This document shows positions 9,682 to 19,587 of a stretch of 64,000 nt of DNA, in pieces. The first letter of the stretch is position 1, and each line of letters begins with the position of its first letter. The position numbers and the translations under genes were made by a program. The stretch is from Azospirillum baldaniorum. GTDB taxonomy: Bacteria > Pseudomonadota > Alphaproteobacteria > Azospirillales > Azospirillaceae. The DNA lies in contig NZ_CP022253.1 of the NCBI RefSeq assembly GCF_003119195.2, positions 576,001 to 640,000 on the forward strand, written 5' to 3'. Under the pieces are notes generated by a model, which was not told the DNA's origin, did not search any database, and saw only the letters and a list, made by a program, of their open reading frames with translations.

Positions 9682-12600
9682 TTACCCCGCCGTCAGGCCG
9701 CGGAGCTGCCGGTTCGCCACCGCCAGCATCGACAGGTCGACGTTGGGCTGGGTGCGCAGCTCGGACAGGAGCTGCTCCACCCGCTCCACCACCGGGCGGC
9801 GGTGGGCGATCCAGGCCTCCACGGGGGCTTCCGCGGGAAGCTGGTCCACCGCCTCCAGGACGCGGGTGGTCAGCGCGGTCTGGTGGGCGAACAGGTCGTC
9901 GACCAGGGCGGCCACCGCCTGCTTCTGCCAGTGGTTCTCCGCCTTCGCCGCGGCGGCCTTGTCGCGCAGCCACTCCAGGCCGAAGCGGCGGCCCAGCATG
10001 AAGTAGACCGCGGCGACGTCCGCGACCCCGCGCCCGGTGCGCCCGGCGATGCGGACGAGGTCGGGGGCGGCGGCCAGCACCGGCAGCGCCGCCATGCGAC
10101 GGGCCAGTTCGGCGGGAACGCCCTGCTCCTGGTAGGAGGCGACGCGGGCGGTCAGGCGGGCCGTCTCCTCGGCGTCCAGCACGTTGTCGAGACCGGCGAG
10201 AAGCGTCTCGATGCCGGGCCGGAAGGCCTCCGTCTCGCGGGCGATGTCCAGCGGCTGCTGGCAGCTCGCCAGGAACCAGGCGGCGGCGCGCTCCATGTGG
10301 CGGACCGTCTCCAGGATCATGCTGGTCTGGAGCGCGGCCGGGACGACGGTGTCGAGGTCCTCGATCCCCGTCCACAGCGAGCGCAGGCCGAAGGCGTCGC
10401 GCACGATGGTGTAGGCGCGGGCGACGTCCGCCGGTCCCATGCCGGTCTTCTCCATCATCTCCTTGACGAAGGTCGGGCCGGTGCGGTTGACGAGGCTGTT
10501 GGTGACGCTGGTCGCGATGATCTCCCGCCGCAGCCGGTGCCGCCCCACCGCCTCCGCATGGGCCTTGCGCAGCGGCTTGGGGAAGTAGCGGGTGAGGTCG
10601 TCGGCCATGAAGGGATCGTCCGGCAGGTCCGACGCCAGCAGATCGTCGTAGAGCGTGATCTTGGCGTAGGCCAGCAGCACGGCCAGCTCGGGCCGGGTCA
10701 GCCCTTCGCGGTTGGCCATGCGGGCGGACAGCTCCTCCTCGTCGGGCAGATACTCGATGGCGCGGTTGAGCCGCCCCGCCTTCTCCAGCGAGCGGATCAG
10801 CCGGGCCTGCGCCTCCAGCGCGTCGGGACCCTGGGCGCGGGCGACGGTCAGGGCCTGGCTCTGCAGGTAGTTGTCGGCCAGCACCAGACCGGCCACCTCG
10901 TCGGTCATGGCGGCGAGCAGCTGGTCGCGCTGCTTCAGCGTCATGTCGCCGCGGACGACCACATCGTTCAGCAGGATCTTGATGTTCACCTCATGGTCGG
11001 AGGTGTCCACGCCCGCCGAATTGTCGATGGCGTCGGTGTTCAGCCGCACCCCGTGCTGCGCCGCCTCGATGCGGCCGCGCTGGGTGACGCCCAGGTTGGC
11101 GCCCTCGCCGATCACCTTGGCCCGCACGTCGCGCCCGTCGATGCGCAGCGCGTCGTTGGCCTTGTCGCCGACCTCGGCGTTGGTCTCCTCCGCCGCCTTC
11201 AGGTAGGTGCCGATGCCGCCGAACCACAGCAGGTCCACCTCGGCCTTCAGCAGCGTCTGCATCAGCTCCAGCGGGGTGACGTGGTCCTTGGCGATGCCGA
11301 AGCGCTGGCGGATCTCCGGGGTCAGCTCCAGCGACTTGGCCGAGCGGTCGAAGACGCGGCCGCCCGCGGACAGCAGCGACGCGTCGTAGTCCGCCCAGGA
11401 GGAGCGGGGCAGGTCGAACAGGCGCTGCCGCTCCTCCCAGCTCCGCGCGGCGTCGGGGTCGGGATCGATGAAGATGTGCCGGTGGTCGAAGGCGGCGAGC
11501 AGGCGGATGTGCTTCGACAGCAGCATGCCGTTGCCGAACACGTCGCCCGACATGTCGCCGACGCCGACGACGGTGAAGTCCTGCGTCTGGGTGTCGTGCC
11601 CCAGTTCGCGGAAATGGCGCTTCACCGATTCCCAGGCGCCGCGGGCGGTGATGCCCATCTTCTTGTGGTCGTAGCCGGCGGAGCCGCCCGACGCGAAGGC
11701 GTCGCCCAGCCAGAAGCCGTGGTCCACCGACACCGAGTTGGCGATGTCGGAGAAGGTCGCCGTGCCCTTGTCGGCGGCGACCACCAGATAGGGGTCGTCC
11801 CCGTCGTGGCGGACCACCTCGGGCGGCGGCACCACCGCCCCCTGGGCGTCCAAATTGTCGGTGATGTCCAGCAGGCCGCGCATCAGCGTCTTGTAGCACT
11901 CGATGCCTTCGGCGAGCTGAGCCTCGCGCCCGGCGGACGGCGGCGGCGGGCGCTTGACCACGAAGCCGCCCTTGGAGCCGACCGGCACGATGACGGTGTT
12001 CTTGACCATCTGGGCCTTCATCAGGCCGAGGATCTCCGTGCGGAAATCCTCGCGGCGGTCGGACCAGCGGATGCCGCCGCGCGCCACCTTGCCGCCGCGC
12101 AGATGGACGCCCTCCATCCGCGGGCTGTAGACGAACACCTCGACCATCGGGCGGGGCAACGGCAGGTCGTCGATGTTGCGGCTGTCGATTTTGAAGGAGA
12201 GGTAGGTCTTCGGCCGCCCGTCCGCGCCGTTCTGATAGGCGTTGGTCCGCAGCGTGTTGCACAGCAGGTTGAGGAAGCGCCGCAGGATGCGGTCCTCGTC
12301 CAGGTTCTTCACCCCGTCGAGCGCGCGTTCGATCTCCGCGGCCAGCCCCGGATCGTTCTGCGAACGGCGGGCCGGGTCGAAGCGGCTGTGGAACAGGGCG
12401 ACCAGCTTGCGCGCGATGGCCGGATGGCCGGCCAGCGTGCTTTCCACGACGTCCTGCCCATAGGGGATGCGGGCCTGGCGCAGATACTTGGCGTAGGCGC
12501 GCAGCACCGTCACCTCCCGCGCGGTCAGGCCGGCGCGGAGGACGAGGCGGTTGAAGCCGTCATCCTCCATCCGGCCGTCCCAGACGGCGGCGAAGGCGTC

Positions 12601-14538
12601 CTGGAACTTCTCCTTCACCATCGCGCAGTCGATGGGCAGCCCGTTCTGGGAGCGCGCGGTGAAGTCGTGGATCCACACCGGGGCGGCGTGGCCGGCGATG
12701 GCGATCTCGAAGGGCGCTTCGGTGATCACCTTCAGGTCCATGTGCTCCAGCATGGGCAGCACGTCGGACAGCGGCACCGGGCGGCCTTCGTGGTAGATCT
12801 TGACGTGCAGCTCGTCCCCTTCGGCCTCCAGCGGGCGGTAGAGGTTGATGCCCAGCGTGCCCTGGGCCGTCGCCTTCTCGATCCGCTCGATGTCGAAGAC
12901 CGCGGCCTCGGCGTTGAACTCCTCGCGGTAGGCGGTGGGGAAGGCGTCGGCGTAGCGGCGGAACAGGGTGCGCCCCTGCTCCTCGCCGTGGGCCTCGACC
13001 AGCGCGTCGCGCAGATGGTCGTCCCAGCCGCGCGACGCCTGGACCAGCCGCGCCTCCAGATCGGTGGCGTCGACGGTGGGCACGCGCCCCGGCTCGGTCC
13101 GGATGATGAAATGCAGGCGGGCCAGCACGCTTTCGGTCAGCTGCGTGGTGAAGCCGGTGCAGGTGCCGTCGTAGGCGGCCTCCAGGATGGACTGGATGCG
13201 CCGGCGCAGCGTGGTGTCGTAGCGGTCGCGCGGCACGTAGACGAGGCAGGAGGCGAAGCGCTCGAACGGGTCCTTGCGCACGAACAGGGCCAGCCGCTGG
13301 CGTTCCTGCAGGTGCAGGATGCCGACGGCGATGTCCAGCAGCTCCGGCACCTGGATCTGGAACAGCTCGTCGCGCGGGTAGGTCTCCAGGATGTGCAGCA
13401 GCGCCTTGCCGTCATGGCCCTGCGGGTCGAAGCCGGCCAACTCCATCACCTCGGCGACCTTGCGGCGGAGGTAGGGGATCTCGCGTGGGCTGCGGTTGTA
13501 GGCGACGGAGGTGAAGAGGCCGGCGACCAGCCGCTCGCCGATGATCCGCCCCTCGGCGTCGAAGCGCTTGATGAGGAAGGCGTCCATCGGCACCGCGCGG
13601 TGCACGGGGGAGGGGCGGTTGCCCTTGGTCACCATCAGGACGCGCGGGTTGCGCAGGAAGTCGCGCACGTCGGGCGGCAGGGTGGCGTAGTTGCGCAGCC
13701 CGTCGAAGACGGTGACGGAGTCGTCGCGCAGGATGCCCAGGCCGCTGCCGGCGACCAGACCCAGCGAGGAGTCCGCCCCGTCGGCGCCGCTCTCGAAGCG
13801 GTATTCACGGTAGCCGAGGAAGGTGAAATGGTCGTCGTCGGCCCAGGACAGGAAGGCCTTGGCCTCGTCCACCTCGTCGTCGGGAATGATCGCCGGGACG
13901 GCGGCGCGGGCGCAGTCGGCCTCCACGATGGCGGCGCGCACCTGCTGGCGCATGGCCCGCCAGTCGGCGACGGCGGCGCGCACATCGGCCAGCACGCGCT
14001 CCAGCCCCTCGCGGGCCTGGTCCAGCGCGGCGGCGCCGGTGACCGCGCCGACCTCGACATGCATGAAGGATTCGGGGGCGGCGTCGGTGGGGGCCGCCGC
14101 GGGCTCGTACAGCTCGGCGAGCTGGCCGTCGGCGTCGCGCTTGACCCGCACCACGGGGTGGATGACCAGATGGACGGTCAGCCCCTGGCGGTTCAGCTCC
14201 GCGGTCACCGAGTCGACGAGGAAGGGCATGTCGTCGTTGACGATCTCCACCACCGTGCGGTGGGACTGCCAGCCATGCTCCTCGACCCGGGGGTTGTAGA
14301 CGCGGACCTTGGCGCGGTCCGTCGCCTCGCGCTGCTGGCCCCATTGCCACATGGCGAGGGCGGCGCCGTAGAGCTGCTCCGCCGGAGCCTGGATGATGTC
14401 GTCGGGCGGGACGTTGTCGTAGAACTGCCGTACGAAGCGCTCCGCCGGTGCCGCGCGGCTGCGGCCCAGCCGCTCGCGAACCTGCCGCACGACCTCTTCG
14501 GTCAGCTCGTCCTTGAGCTGTTCGGCCCTGAGAGCCAT
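9682..14538 (-). CDS. gdhB: NAD-specific glutamate dehydrogenase (large type)
   Basis: 1618 residues from the ATG at 14538, the size of the ~180-kDa GDH class (Bac_GDH). It oxidises glutamate to 2-oxoglutarate and ammonia with NAD in the cytoplasm, usually for amino-acid catabolism. The long N-terminal ACT-like regulatory part is followed by the catalytic core: GGIRWSDRREDFRTEILGLM, then MVKNTVIVPVGSKGGF, and the dinucleotide-binding segment IGEGANLGVTQRGRIE. The open frame continues to 16470, but that part is antisense to a well-supported gene. It is divergent from the HD-GYP gene; its 5' region is about 220 bases. The gdhB symbol follows Pseudomonas usage. Confidence 0.95.
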   Translation of the reverse strand: MALRAEQLKDELTEEVVRQVRERLGRSRAAPAERFVRQFYDNVPPDDIIQAPAEQLYGAALAMWQWGQQREATDRAKVRVYNPRVEEHGWQSHRTVVEIVNDDMPFLVDSVTAELNRQGLTVHLVIHPVVRVKRDADGQLAELYEPAAAPTDAAPESFMHVEVGAVTGAAALDQAREGLERVLADVRAAVADWRAMRQQVRAAIVEADCARAAVPAIIPDDEVDEAKAFLSWADDDHFTFLGYREYRFESGADGADSSLGLVAGSGLGILRDDSVTVFDGLRNYATLPPDVRDFLRNPRVLMVTKGNRPSPVHRAVPMDAFLIKRFDAEGRIIGERLVAGLFTSVAYNRSPREIPYLRRKVAEVMELAGFDPQGHDGKALLHILETYPRDELFQIQVPELLDIAVGILHLQERQRLALFVRKDPFERFASCLVYVPRDRYDTTLRRRIQSILEAAYDGTCTGFTTQLTESVLARLHFIIRTEPGRVPTVDATDLEARLVQASRGWDDHLRDALVEAHGEEQGRTLFRRYADAFPTAYREEFNAEAAVFDIERIEKATAQGTLGINLYRPLEAEGDELHVKIYHEGRPVPLSDVLPMLEHMDLKVITEAPFEIAIAGHAAPVWIHDFTARSQNGLPIDCAMVKEKFQDAFAAVWDGRMEDDGFNRLVLRAGLTAREVTVLRAYAKYLRQARIPYGQDVVESTLAGHPAIARKLVALFHSRFDPARRSQNDPGLAAEIERALDGVKNLDEDRILRRFLNLLCNTLRTNAYQNGADGRPKTYLSFKIDSRNIDDLPLPRPMVEVFVYSPRMEGVHLRGGKVARGGIRWSDRREDFRTEILGLMKAQMVKNTVIVPVGSKGGFVVKRPPPPSAGREAQLAEGIECYKTLMRGLLDITDNLDAQGAVVPPPEVVRHDGDDPYLVVAADKGTATFSDIANSVSVDHGFWLGDAFASGGSAGYDHKKMGITARGAWESVKRHFRELGHDTQTQDFTVVGVGDMSGDVFGNGMLLSKHIRLLAAFDHRHIFIDPDPDAARSWEERQRLFDLPRSSWADYDASLLSAGGRVFDRSAKSLELTPEIRQRFGIAKDHVTPLELMQTLLKAEVDLLWFGGIGTYLKAAEETNAEVGDKANDALRIDGRDVRAKVIGEGANLGVTQRGRIEAAQHGVRLNTDAIDNSAGVDTSDHEVNIKILLNDVVVRGDMTLKQRDQLLAAMTDEVAGLVLADNYLQSQALTVARAQGPDALEAQARLIRSLEKAGRLNRAIEYLPDEEELSARMANREGLTRPELAVLLAYAKITLYDDLLASDLPDDPFMADDLTRYFPKPLRKAHAEAVGRHRLRREIIATSVTNSLVNRTGPTFVKEMMEKTGMGPADVARAYTIVRDAFGLRSLWTGIEDLDTVVPAALQTSMILETVRHMERAAAWFLASCQQPLDIARETEAFRPGIETLLAGLDNVLDAEETARLTARVASYQEQGVPAELARRMAALPVLAAAPDLVRIAGRTGRGVADVAAVYFMLGRRFGLEWLRDKAAAAKAENHWQKQAVAALVDDLFAHQTALTTRVLEAVDQLPAEAPVEAWIAHRRPVVERVEQLLSELRTQPNVDLSMLAVANRQLRGLTAG

Positions 14539-14757
14539 CGCTCCAATCCTTCCCTGATTTTTTGCGGCGGTTTGCCGCCGTTGTAGGCAGAGGGTAGCCG
14601 ATTTGCCGCGACAGGCAACAGGCGGAGGGGCGTAACCGGAAGAGGCGGTTATTACGGAGCGGCCCTTCGTGTCCAAACCGATGAAAGTTGAATGAGTCGG
14701 GAAGTGGGCGTATTTTTTGTGCAAGCGTGCTTGTTGCGCGCAACCATCGAGACGGTC

Positions 14758-16425
14758 ATGCCAAACGACGACGCCTGCCCGCCGGAGGCCACCCCGGTTC
14801 CGCCCGCCAAGCCCCGCCTCCATGTGCTGGTGGTCGATCCCGACCCGGCACTGGCCGGGCTGACGCGCGCCGCGCTCGACGGCTTCGCGCTGGACGGGGC
14901 GCCGGTGACGGTGCTGACCGCCGCGACCGCTGCCGAGGCGCGGGAGGCGCTGTACCGCAACCCCGGCACCGCCGCCGTCCTGCTGGAGCCGGTGCTGGAC
15001 CCCGCGGTGGACGGGGTGCCGGAAGGGCTCGGCCTCATCGACCACATTCGCAAGGATCTGGGAAACAGCCGCGTCCGCATCCTGGTCTGCACCGCCCATC
15101 CCGAGCGGGCGCCGGAGGAGGAGGTGGTGGAGGGCCACGACGTCAGCGACTACCGCCTGAAGGACGGGCTGACGGCGCGCACGCTGCGCACCGCGGTGGT
15201 CCCGCGGCTGCGCGCCTTCCTCAACCTGCAGACCCAGGCGGCCGGGCGCAAGGCGCTGGCCCGCATGCTGGTGGCGACCACCGGCCTGCTGGAGATGCGC
15301 ACCCCGGACGTGCTGTTCCCCAACATCCTGCCGCGCGTCGTCGGTCTGCTGGGCATCGGGCGGCACGCCCTGCTGTGCATCCAGGGCGACACGCTGCCGC
15401 GCGACCGCCGCATCCGCGTGCGCGCCTCCACCGGGCGCTTCGCCAAATGGAAGGACGTGGACGTTGCCGAGTTGGGCGAGCCCAACGTGGCCGCCGCGCT
15501 GGAGCGGCTGAGCCCGAGTTCCGAGACCATCGTGGAGCCGGGCTACTGCGCGCTGCGGCTGCGCGCCCATGGCGGGATCATCGGCATGATCTACGTCGAG
15601 GGCCACAACAACGAGGGCACCGCGCGCGAGTGGCAGCTGCTGGAGCTGTTCCGCAACAAATGCTCCATCGCCTTCGAGAACGCCCTGCTGTTCGAGGAGC
15701 TGAACACCGCGCAGAAGGCCACCGTCCTGGCCATGGGGTCGCTCGCCGAATACAAGGACAACGCCGCCGCCGGCCATCTCCAGCGCATCGAGCGGCTGGT
15801 CGGCGACATCGCCCGCGAGCTGCGCGTCCACGGCCGCTTCGCCGACGAGCTGGACGAGGAGCTGGCGGAGAAGGTCGGGCTGGCCGCCCTGCTGCACGAC
15901 GTCGGCATGCTGAGCGTGTCGGACGAGACGCTGGGCATTCCCGGCGAGCTGGCGAACAACGACATGGCCGCCATCCAGCGCCACACGCTGATCGGCCACC
16001 GCATCCTCAGCGAGGCGGCGCTGCCCCTGCGTGGGCGCAGCCTGCTGTCGATCGCCGCGGAGATCGCCCGCTATCACCACGAGCGCTACGACGGGTCGGG
16101 CTACATGGAAGGGCTGCGCGGCGGGGCCATCCCGGTGTCGGCGCGGATCATGGCCGTGGCCGACGTGTTCGACGCCCTCATCACCGACCGCCAGTACCGC
16201 AAGGCCTGGGGTGTGGAGCACGCCATCACCTGGATCGCCGAGCGGGCGGGCAAGGACTTCGACCCGCTGGTGGTCGAGGCGTTCCTGACGGTGGTCCGCC
16301 GCATCCAGGCCGAGGAGCCGGACTGGTTCCCCAGGCCGGAGGGCGGCAACCAGGGCCTGCTGGTGGCGGCGATCGGGCGCAAGCTGCGCGGCCTGTTCGG
16401 CAACCGCGCCGAACCGATCAACTGA
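14758..16425 (+). CDS. Response regulator with DUF3369-like and HD-GYP domains (variant)
   Basis: 555 residues from ATG 14758 (GAGAC just upstream); an in-frame ATG at 14692 adds 22 residues. Domain order: receiver (1-145), a DUF3369/GAF-like middle (about 170-330), then HD-GYP (about 350-515). HD-GYP proteins hydrolyse cyclic di-GMP. The HD pair is H380/D381, followed by HHE at 440-442 and DGSGYM at 445-450, so the third signature residue is Met rather than Pro. In the receiver the phospho-acceptor position is Glu77 (AVLLEPVLD) rather than Asp. Likely a c-di-GMP phosphodiesterase acting independently of phosphorylation. A terminator follows at 16456. Confidence 0.88.
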   Translation: MPNDDACPPEATPVPPAKPRLHVLVVDPDPALAGLTRAALDGFALDGAPVTVLTAATAAEAREALYRNPGTAAVLLEPVLDPAVDGVPEGLGLIDHIRKDLGNSRVRILVCTAHPERAPEEEVVEGHDVSDYRLKDGLTARTLRTAVVPRLRAFLNLQTQAAGRKALARMLVATTGLLEMRTPDVLFPNILPRVVGLLGIGRHALLCIQGDTLPRDRRIRVRASTGRFAKWKDVDVAELGEPNVAAALERLSPSSETIVEPGYCALRLRAHGGIIGMIYVEGHNNEGTAREWQLLELFRNKCSIAFENALLFEELNTAQKATVLAMGSLAEYKDNAAAGHLQRIERLVGDIARELRVHGRFADELDEELAEKVGLAALLHDVGMLSVSDETLGIPGELANNDMAAIQRHTLIGHRILSEAALPLRGRSLLSIAAEIARYHHERYDGSGYMEGLRGGAIPVSARIMAVADVFDALITDRQYRKAWGVEHAITWIAERAGKDFDPLVVEAFLTVVRRIQAEEPDWFPRPEGGNQGLLVAAIGRKLRGLFGNRAEPIN

Positions 16426-16455
16426 TCCCCGTCTCCGTATGACGGAACCGGACCG

Positions 16456-16485
16456 AACGGCCTTTCCCAAGTGGAAGGGCCGTTT
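16456..16485 (+). terminator. Intrinsic terminator of the HD-GYP gene
   Basis: A 12-base-pair stem (AACGGCCTTTCC pairing with GGAAGGGCCGTT, one G-U pair) around a CAAGT loop, ending in TTT, lies 31 bases after the stop codon. Confidence 0.75.
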
Positions 16486-16539
16486 CGCCGTCGCCCTGCG
16501 CTGATGCCAGACGGTGCGACGCTGTGTCCAATGCTCTCA

Positions 16540-16566
16540 TTATGGTTGCGCCATAAATACTATAGT
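16540..16566 (+). promoter_or_regulatory. Candidate operator/promoter upstream of first TctC gene
   Basis: The perfect inverted repeat TTATGG-TTGCG-CCATAA (16540-16556) is followed by the 8-base palindrome ACTATAGT (16559-16566) in an AT-rich island, 107-133 bases before the tctC-like start. This looks like a regulator site over a promoter. The regulator is not encoded in the window. Confidence 0.4.
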
Positions 16567-16672
16567 GTACAAAAAATCGTGTTACTATGAATTGTGCAAC
16601 CGATGCCGCGGGCGCGCTTCTTGGCGGCGCTCCGTTGTGGTAATCGGGCGGCAGCATTTGGCGGAGCCGACC

Positions 16673-17644
16673 ATGAAAGCCAGACATTTCTTTTCAAGCC
16701 TTCTGACCTCCTGCGCCCTGCTGTTTGGCGCGACGGCGGCCCAGGCCGCCTACCCGGAGAAGCCGATCACCATGATCGTCGCCTACGGGGCGGGCGGATC
16801 GACCGACGTGACCGCGCGCATGCTGGCGCCCTTCATCGAAAAATATCTGGGCGGCGGCGCGCGGATCGTGGTGATGAACCGCGGCGGCGCCGGGGGGGAG
16901 ATCGGCTTCGCGGCCATCGCCGACGCCACGCCGGACGGCTACACCATCGGCTTCATCAACACGCCGAACGTCGTCACCATCCCAATCGAGCGCAACGCCC
17001 GCTTCACGCTCGACCGGCTGGACCCGCTGGTCAACGTCGTCGACGATCCAGGCATCATGACGGTCCATGGCGACAGCCCCTACAAGACGGTGGAGGATCT
17101 GGTCGCCCAGGCCAAGGCCAACCCGAACACCATCACGCTGGGCTCCACCGGCGTCGGGTCGGACGACCATCTGGCCATGCTGCTGCTCCAGCGGCAGGCC
17201 AACGTCCGCTTCACCCATGTGCCCTTTCCCGGTAGCGCGGAGAACTACCGCTCCATGCTCGGCCGCCACACCCAGATCTGCGGCCAGAATCTGGGCGAGG
17301 GGCTGCGCGGCAAGGCCGGCGGCGACAACATCCGCATCCTCGGCGTGATGAGCACGCAGCGCTGGGACATGGCGCCCGACCTGCCGACCTTCAAGGAACT
17401 GGGATACAACATCACCATGGCGTCGCTGCGCGGCGTCGGCGCGCCGAAGGGGCTGCCGCCGGAGATCCGCGCCAAGCTGATCGATGCGGTGACCAAGGCC
17501 GCCAACGACCCGGAGTTCCAGAGCAAGGCCCGCGACACCTACCAGCCGCTGCGCATCCTCGATTCGGAAGCCTTCTCCGCGGAACTGAAGGAGCTGGACG
17601 GCGATTTCCGCAACCTCTGGCGCGAGTTCCCCTGGTTGAAGTGA
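16673..17644 (+). CDS. Tripartite tricarboxylate transporter substrate-binding protein (Bug/TctC family)
   Basis: 323 residues from ATG 16673, with GCGGAG about 6-10 bases upstream. A Sec signal peptide ends near AQA-AYPEKP, so it is periplasmic. The mature start YPEKPI, the block GAGGSTDVTARMLAPFIEKY and the late block GAPKGLPPEIRAKL are typical of Bug/TctC proteins, which bind carboxylates. No tctA or tctB membrane gene is in the window. A close paralogue lies at 19588-20571 across a chemoreceptor gene (mature parts share most residues). Orphan Bug proteins often act as sensors or share a distant TctAB. Confidence 0.93.
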   Translation: MKARHFFSSLLTSCALLFGATAAQAAYPEKPITMIVAYGAGGSTDVTARMLAPFIEKYLGGGARIVVMNRGGAGGEIGFAAIADATPDGYTIGFINTPNVVTIPIERNARFTLDRLDPLVNVVDDPGIMTVHGDSPYKTVEDLVAQAKANPNTITLGSTGVGSDDHLAMLLLQRQANVRFTHVPFPGSAENYRSMLGRHTQICGQNLGEGLRGKAGGDNIRILGVMSTQRWDMAPDLPTFKELGYNITMASLRGVGAPKGLPPEIRAKLIDAVTKAANDPEFQSKARDTYQPLRILDSEAFSAELKELDGDFRNLWREFPWLK

Positions 17645-17676
17645 TCGGGTGAGGCGGACGGGACAGGCCGCATAGG

Positions 17677-17712
17677 AAAGGCCCCTCTTCCACGTGGAGG
17701 AGGGGCCTTTTT
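17677..17712. terminator. Bidirectional terminator between tctC-like gene and MCP
   Basis: A 15-base-pair stem, AAAGGCCCCTCTTCC pairing with GGAGGAGGGGCCTTT with slight imperfection, has A- and T-runs on the two sides. It lies between convergent genes and can serve both. Confidence 0.8.
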
Positions 17713-17733
17713 CGTGGGCGGTGTCCTGACGGA

Positions 17734-19431
17734 TCAGGCCGCGGTGATGCGGGTGATGAAGGCTTCGATCTCGTTGTCCAGCCGGTTGAAGCTGCGCGAC
17801 AGCTCCTCGGTCGTGGTCTGGACGGCGCCGGCGGAATGGCCGGTGGTCTCCGCCGCCTGCTGCACCAGCCGCATCTCCTGGAGCACGGCCACCGTGTCGG
17901 TGGCGGCGCGCTGCGAGCGCTCGCTGATGTCGCGGGTGGCGGCGTCCTGCTCCTCCACCGCCGCGGCGACGGTGCTGAGCGATTCGTCCACCTGCCGGAT
18001 GGTGTTGACGATGGCGCGGATGGCGTTGACCGCCGCGGTGGTCGCCGCCTGCACCGCCGCGATTTCCGCGCCGATCTCGTCGGTGGCCTTGGCGGTCTGG
18101 TTGGCAAGGCTCTTGACCTCCTGCGCCACCACGGCGAAGCCCTTGCCGGCCTCTCCCGCACGGGCCGCCTCGATGGTGGCGTTCAGCGCCAGCAGGTTGG
18201 TCTGGCCGGCGATGTTGTTGATGAGGCCGACCACCTCCTCGATCTTCCGGCTGGCCTCGCTGAGGCCCTGGACGATGGAGTCGGTCCGCCCGGCCTCGTC
18301 CACCGCGCCGCGGGCGAGCTGGGTCGACTGGGTGATGGATCGGGTGATCTCGTCGATGGAGGCGCGGAGCTGCTCGGCGCCGGCGGCCACGCTCTCCACC
18401 TCGCTCGTCGCCTCCTGCACGGCGTGGGCGACCGAATCGCTGTGGTGGCTGGTCTGGCGGGCGTTCTCCAGCATGACGTTGGCTTCGCCGCGCATGGAGT
18501 CGGCGGAGCGCACCACCTCGCCCATCATCGCCTTGACCGACGCCTCCAGGTCGGCGGCGAGGCTGTTCATGGCCCGGCGCTGCTCCTCCATGGCGCGGGC
18601 GCGCATGGCCTCCTGCTCGCGCGCCATCTCCTGGACGCGCAGAGCGTTCTCCTTGAAGACGCGGACGGTGCGGGCCATCTGGCCGATCTCGTCGCCGCGC
18701 TCGGCGGCGGGCACCTCGTCCTCCAGCCGGCCCTGGGCCAGCCGTTCCATCACCGTGGTCAGGCGGACCACCGGGCGGGCGATGTTGAAGCCGATGAACA
18801 GCGCGACGCCCACCGTGATCAGCAGGGCGACGATCGCCGAGGCGATGAAGGCCTGGGTGGTCGCGTCGACCGATGCGTTCACGTTGGCGTAGGCGTCGGC
18901 CGACTGCTGGCGCTGGTAGGTCAGGTAGTCGCGGGCGGTGCCGTTCAGGCGCCCATAGGCCGCCTGGACCTCCTGCAGGAAGTCGAGCGGATCGACGCCC
19001 ATCTTCAGCAGGTCGAGGAAGCTGGTGACCTTCGCCTGATAGGCCGCGGTGTCGGACCCGAAGCGCTGGAGGATCTGGCCCTCATCCTCAGTCGCGGCGG
19101 ACTGGCCCTTCATCTTGTCCGCCTGGGTCTTCAGCTTGGTGATCTGTTCGGTCAGGGCCTTCGATTCATCCTCGACCGCCTTGGGGGAGGCGTTGGCGGT
19201 GCTGAGGATCACCGTCCGGTAGAGGCCGGCGTGGGCGACGGTCAGCGTGTCGGTCAACGCCTGGACGTCCGCTTCCCGCGTGAAGGAGCGGTTGAACAGC
19301 GTGTCCAGCAGGCGTGACTGTTCCGTGATGGCGGAGCCGCCGAGCAACGCGATGGCAAGCATGCCCAGGATCGCTGTCGCCGCCGGGATTCCCATTTTGG
19401 TGGGAATGTGGAGGTGATTGAGGAAAGTCAT
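17734..19431 (-). CDS. Methyl-accepting chemotaxis protein (transmembrane)
   Basis: 565 residues. TM1 spans about 15-35, a ~155-residue helical periplasmic ligand domain follows, and TM2 spans about 192-214. Then come HAMP (about 215-268, starting [11 protein letters not shown]) and a long coiled-coil MA domain with the conserved tip [20 protein letters not shown]. It senses a periplasmic ligand or binding protein and signals to CheA/CheW. It lies between two orphan TctC/Bug binding proteins, which suggests (inference) that it responds to carboxylates delivered by them. Start at ATG 19431, the first in frame. There is no C-terminal CheR-tether pentapeptide; the protein ends ITAA. Confidence 0.93.
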   Translation of the reverse strand: MTFLNHLHIPTKMGIPAATAILGMLAIALLGGSAITEQSRLLDTLFNRSFTREADVQALTDTLTVAHAGLYRTVILSTANASPKAVEDESKALTEQITKLKTQADKMKGQSAATEDEGQILQRFGSDTAAYQAKVTSFLDLLKMGVDPLDFLQEVQAAYGRLNGTARDYLTYQRQQSADAYANVNASVDATTQAFIASAIVALLITVGVALFIGFNIARPVVRLTTVMERLAQGRLEDEVPAAERGDEIGQMARTVRVFKENALRVQEMAREQEAMRARAMEEQRRAMNSLAADLEASVKAMMGEVVRSADSMRGEANVMLENARQTSHHSDSVAHAVQEATSEVESVAAGAEQLRASIDEITRSITQSTQLARGAVDEAGRTDSIVQGLSEASRKIEEVVGLINNIAGQTNLLALNATIEAARAGEAGKGFAVVAQEVKSLANQTAKATDEIGAEIAAVQAATTAAVNAIRAIVNTIRQVDESLSTVAAAVEEQDAATRDISERSQRAATDTVAVLQEMRLVQQAAETTGHSAGAVQTTTEELSRSFNRLDNEIEAFITRITAA

Positions 19432-19587
19432 GGAGCACCTGCTTCAACCATTGGCCGGTCCGTTGGCGCCGGATGGTCAGGGGGGCTTGAACCGCACCCG
19501 CCGCAGGCCGGTCGGCCGGCGGCGGGTGGTTTCGCGGATGGGCCGGACCCGGACGGACCAGCCCGCCCGGGTCGCGTCAGCCCCGGA

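Noticed and set aside
14539-16470. A stop-free minus-strand extension of the GDH frame by 644 codons
   Set aside because: It is antisense to the HD-GYP gene, which has clear domains; the GDH family length ends at the ATG at 14538. High GC makes long antisense frames common.
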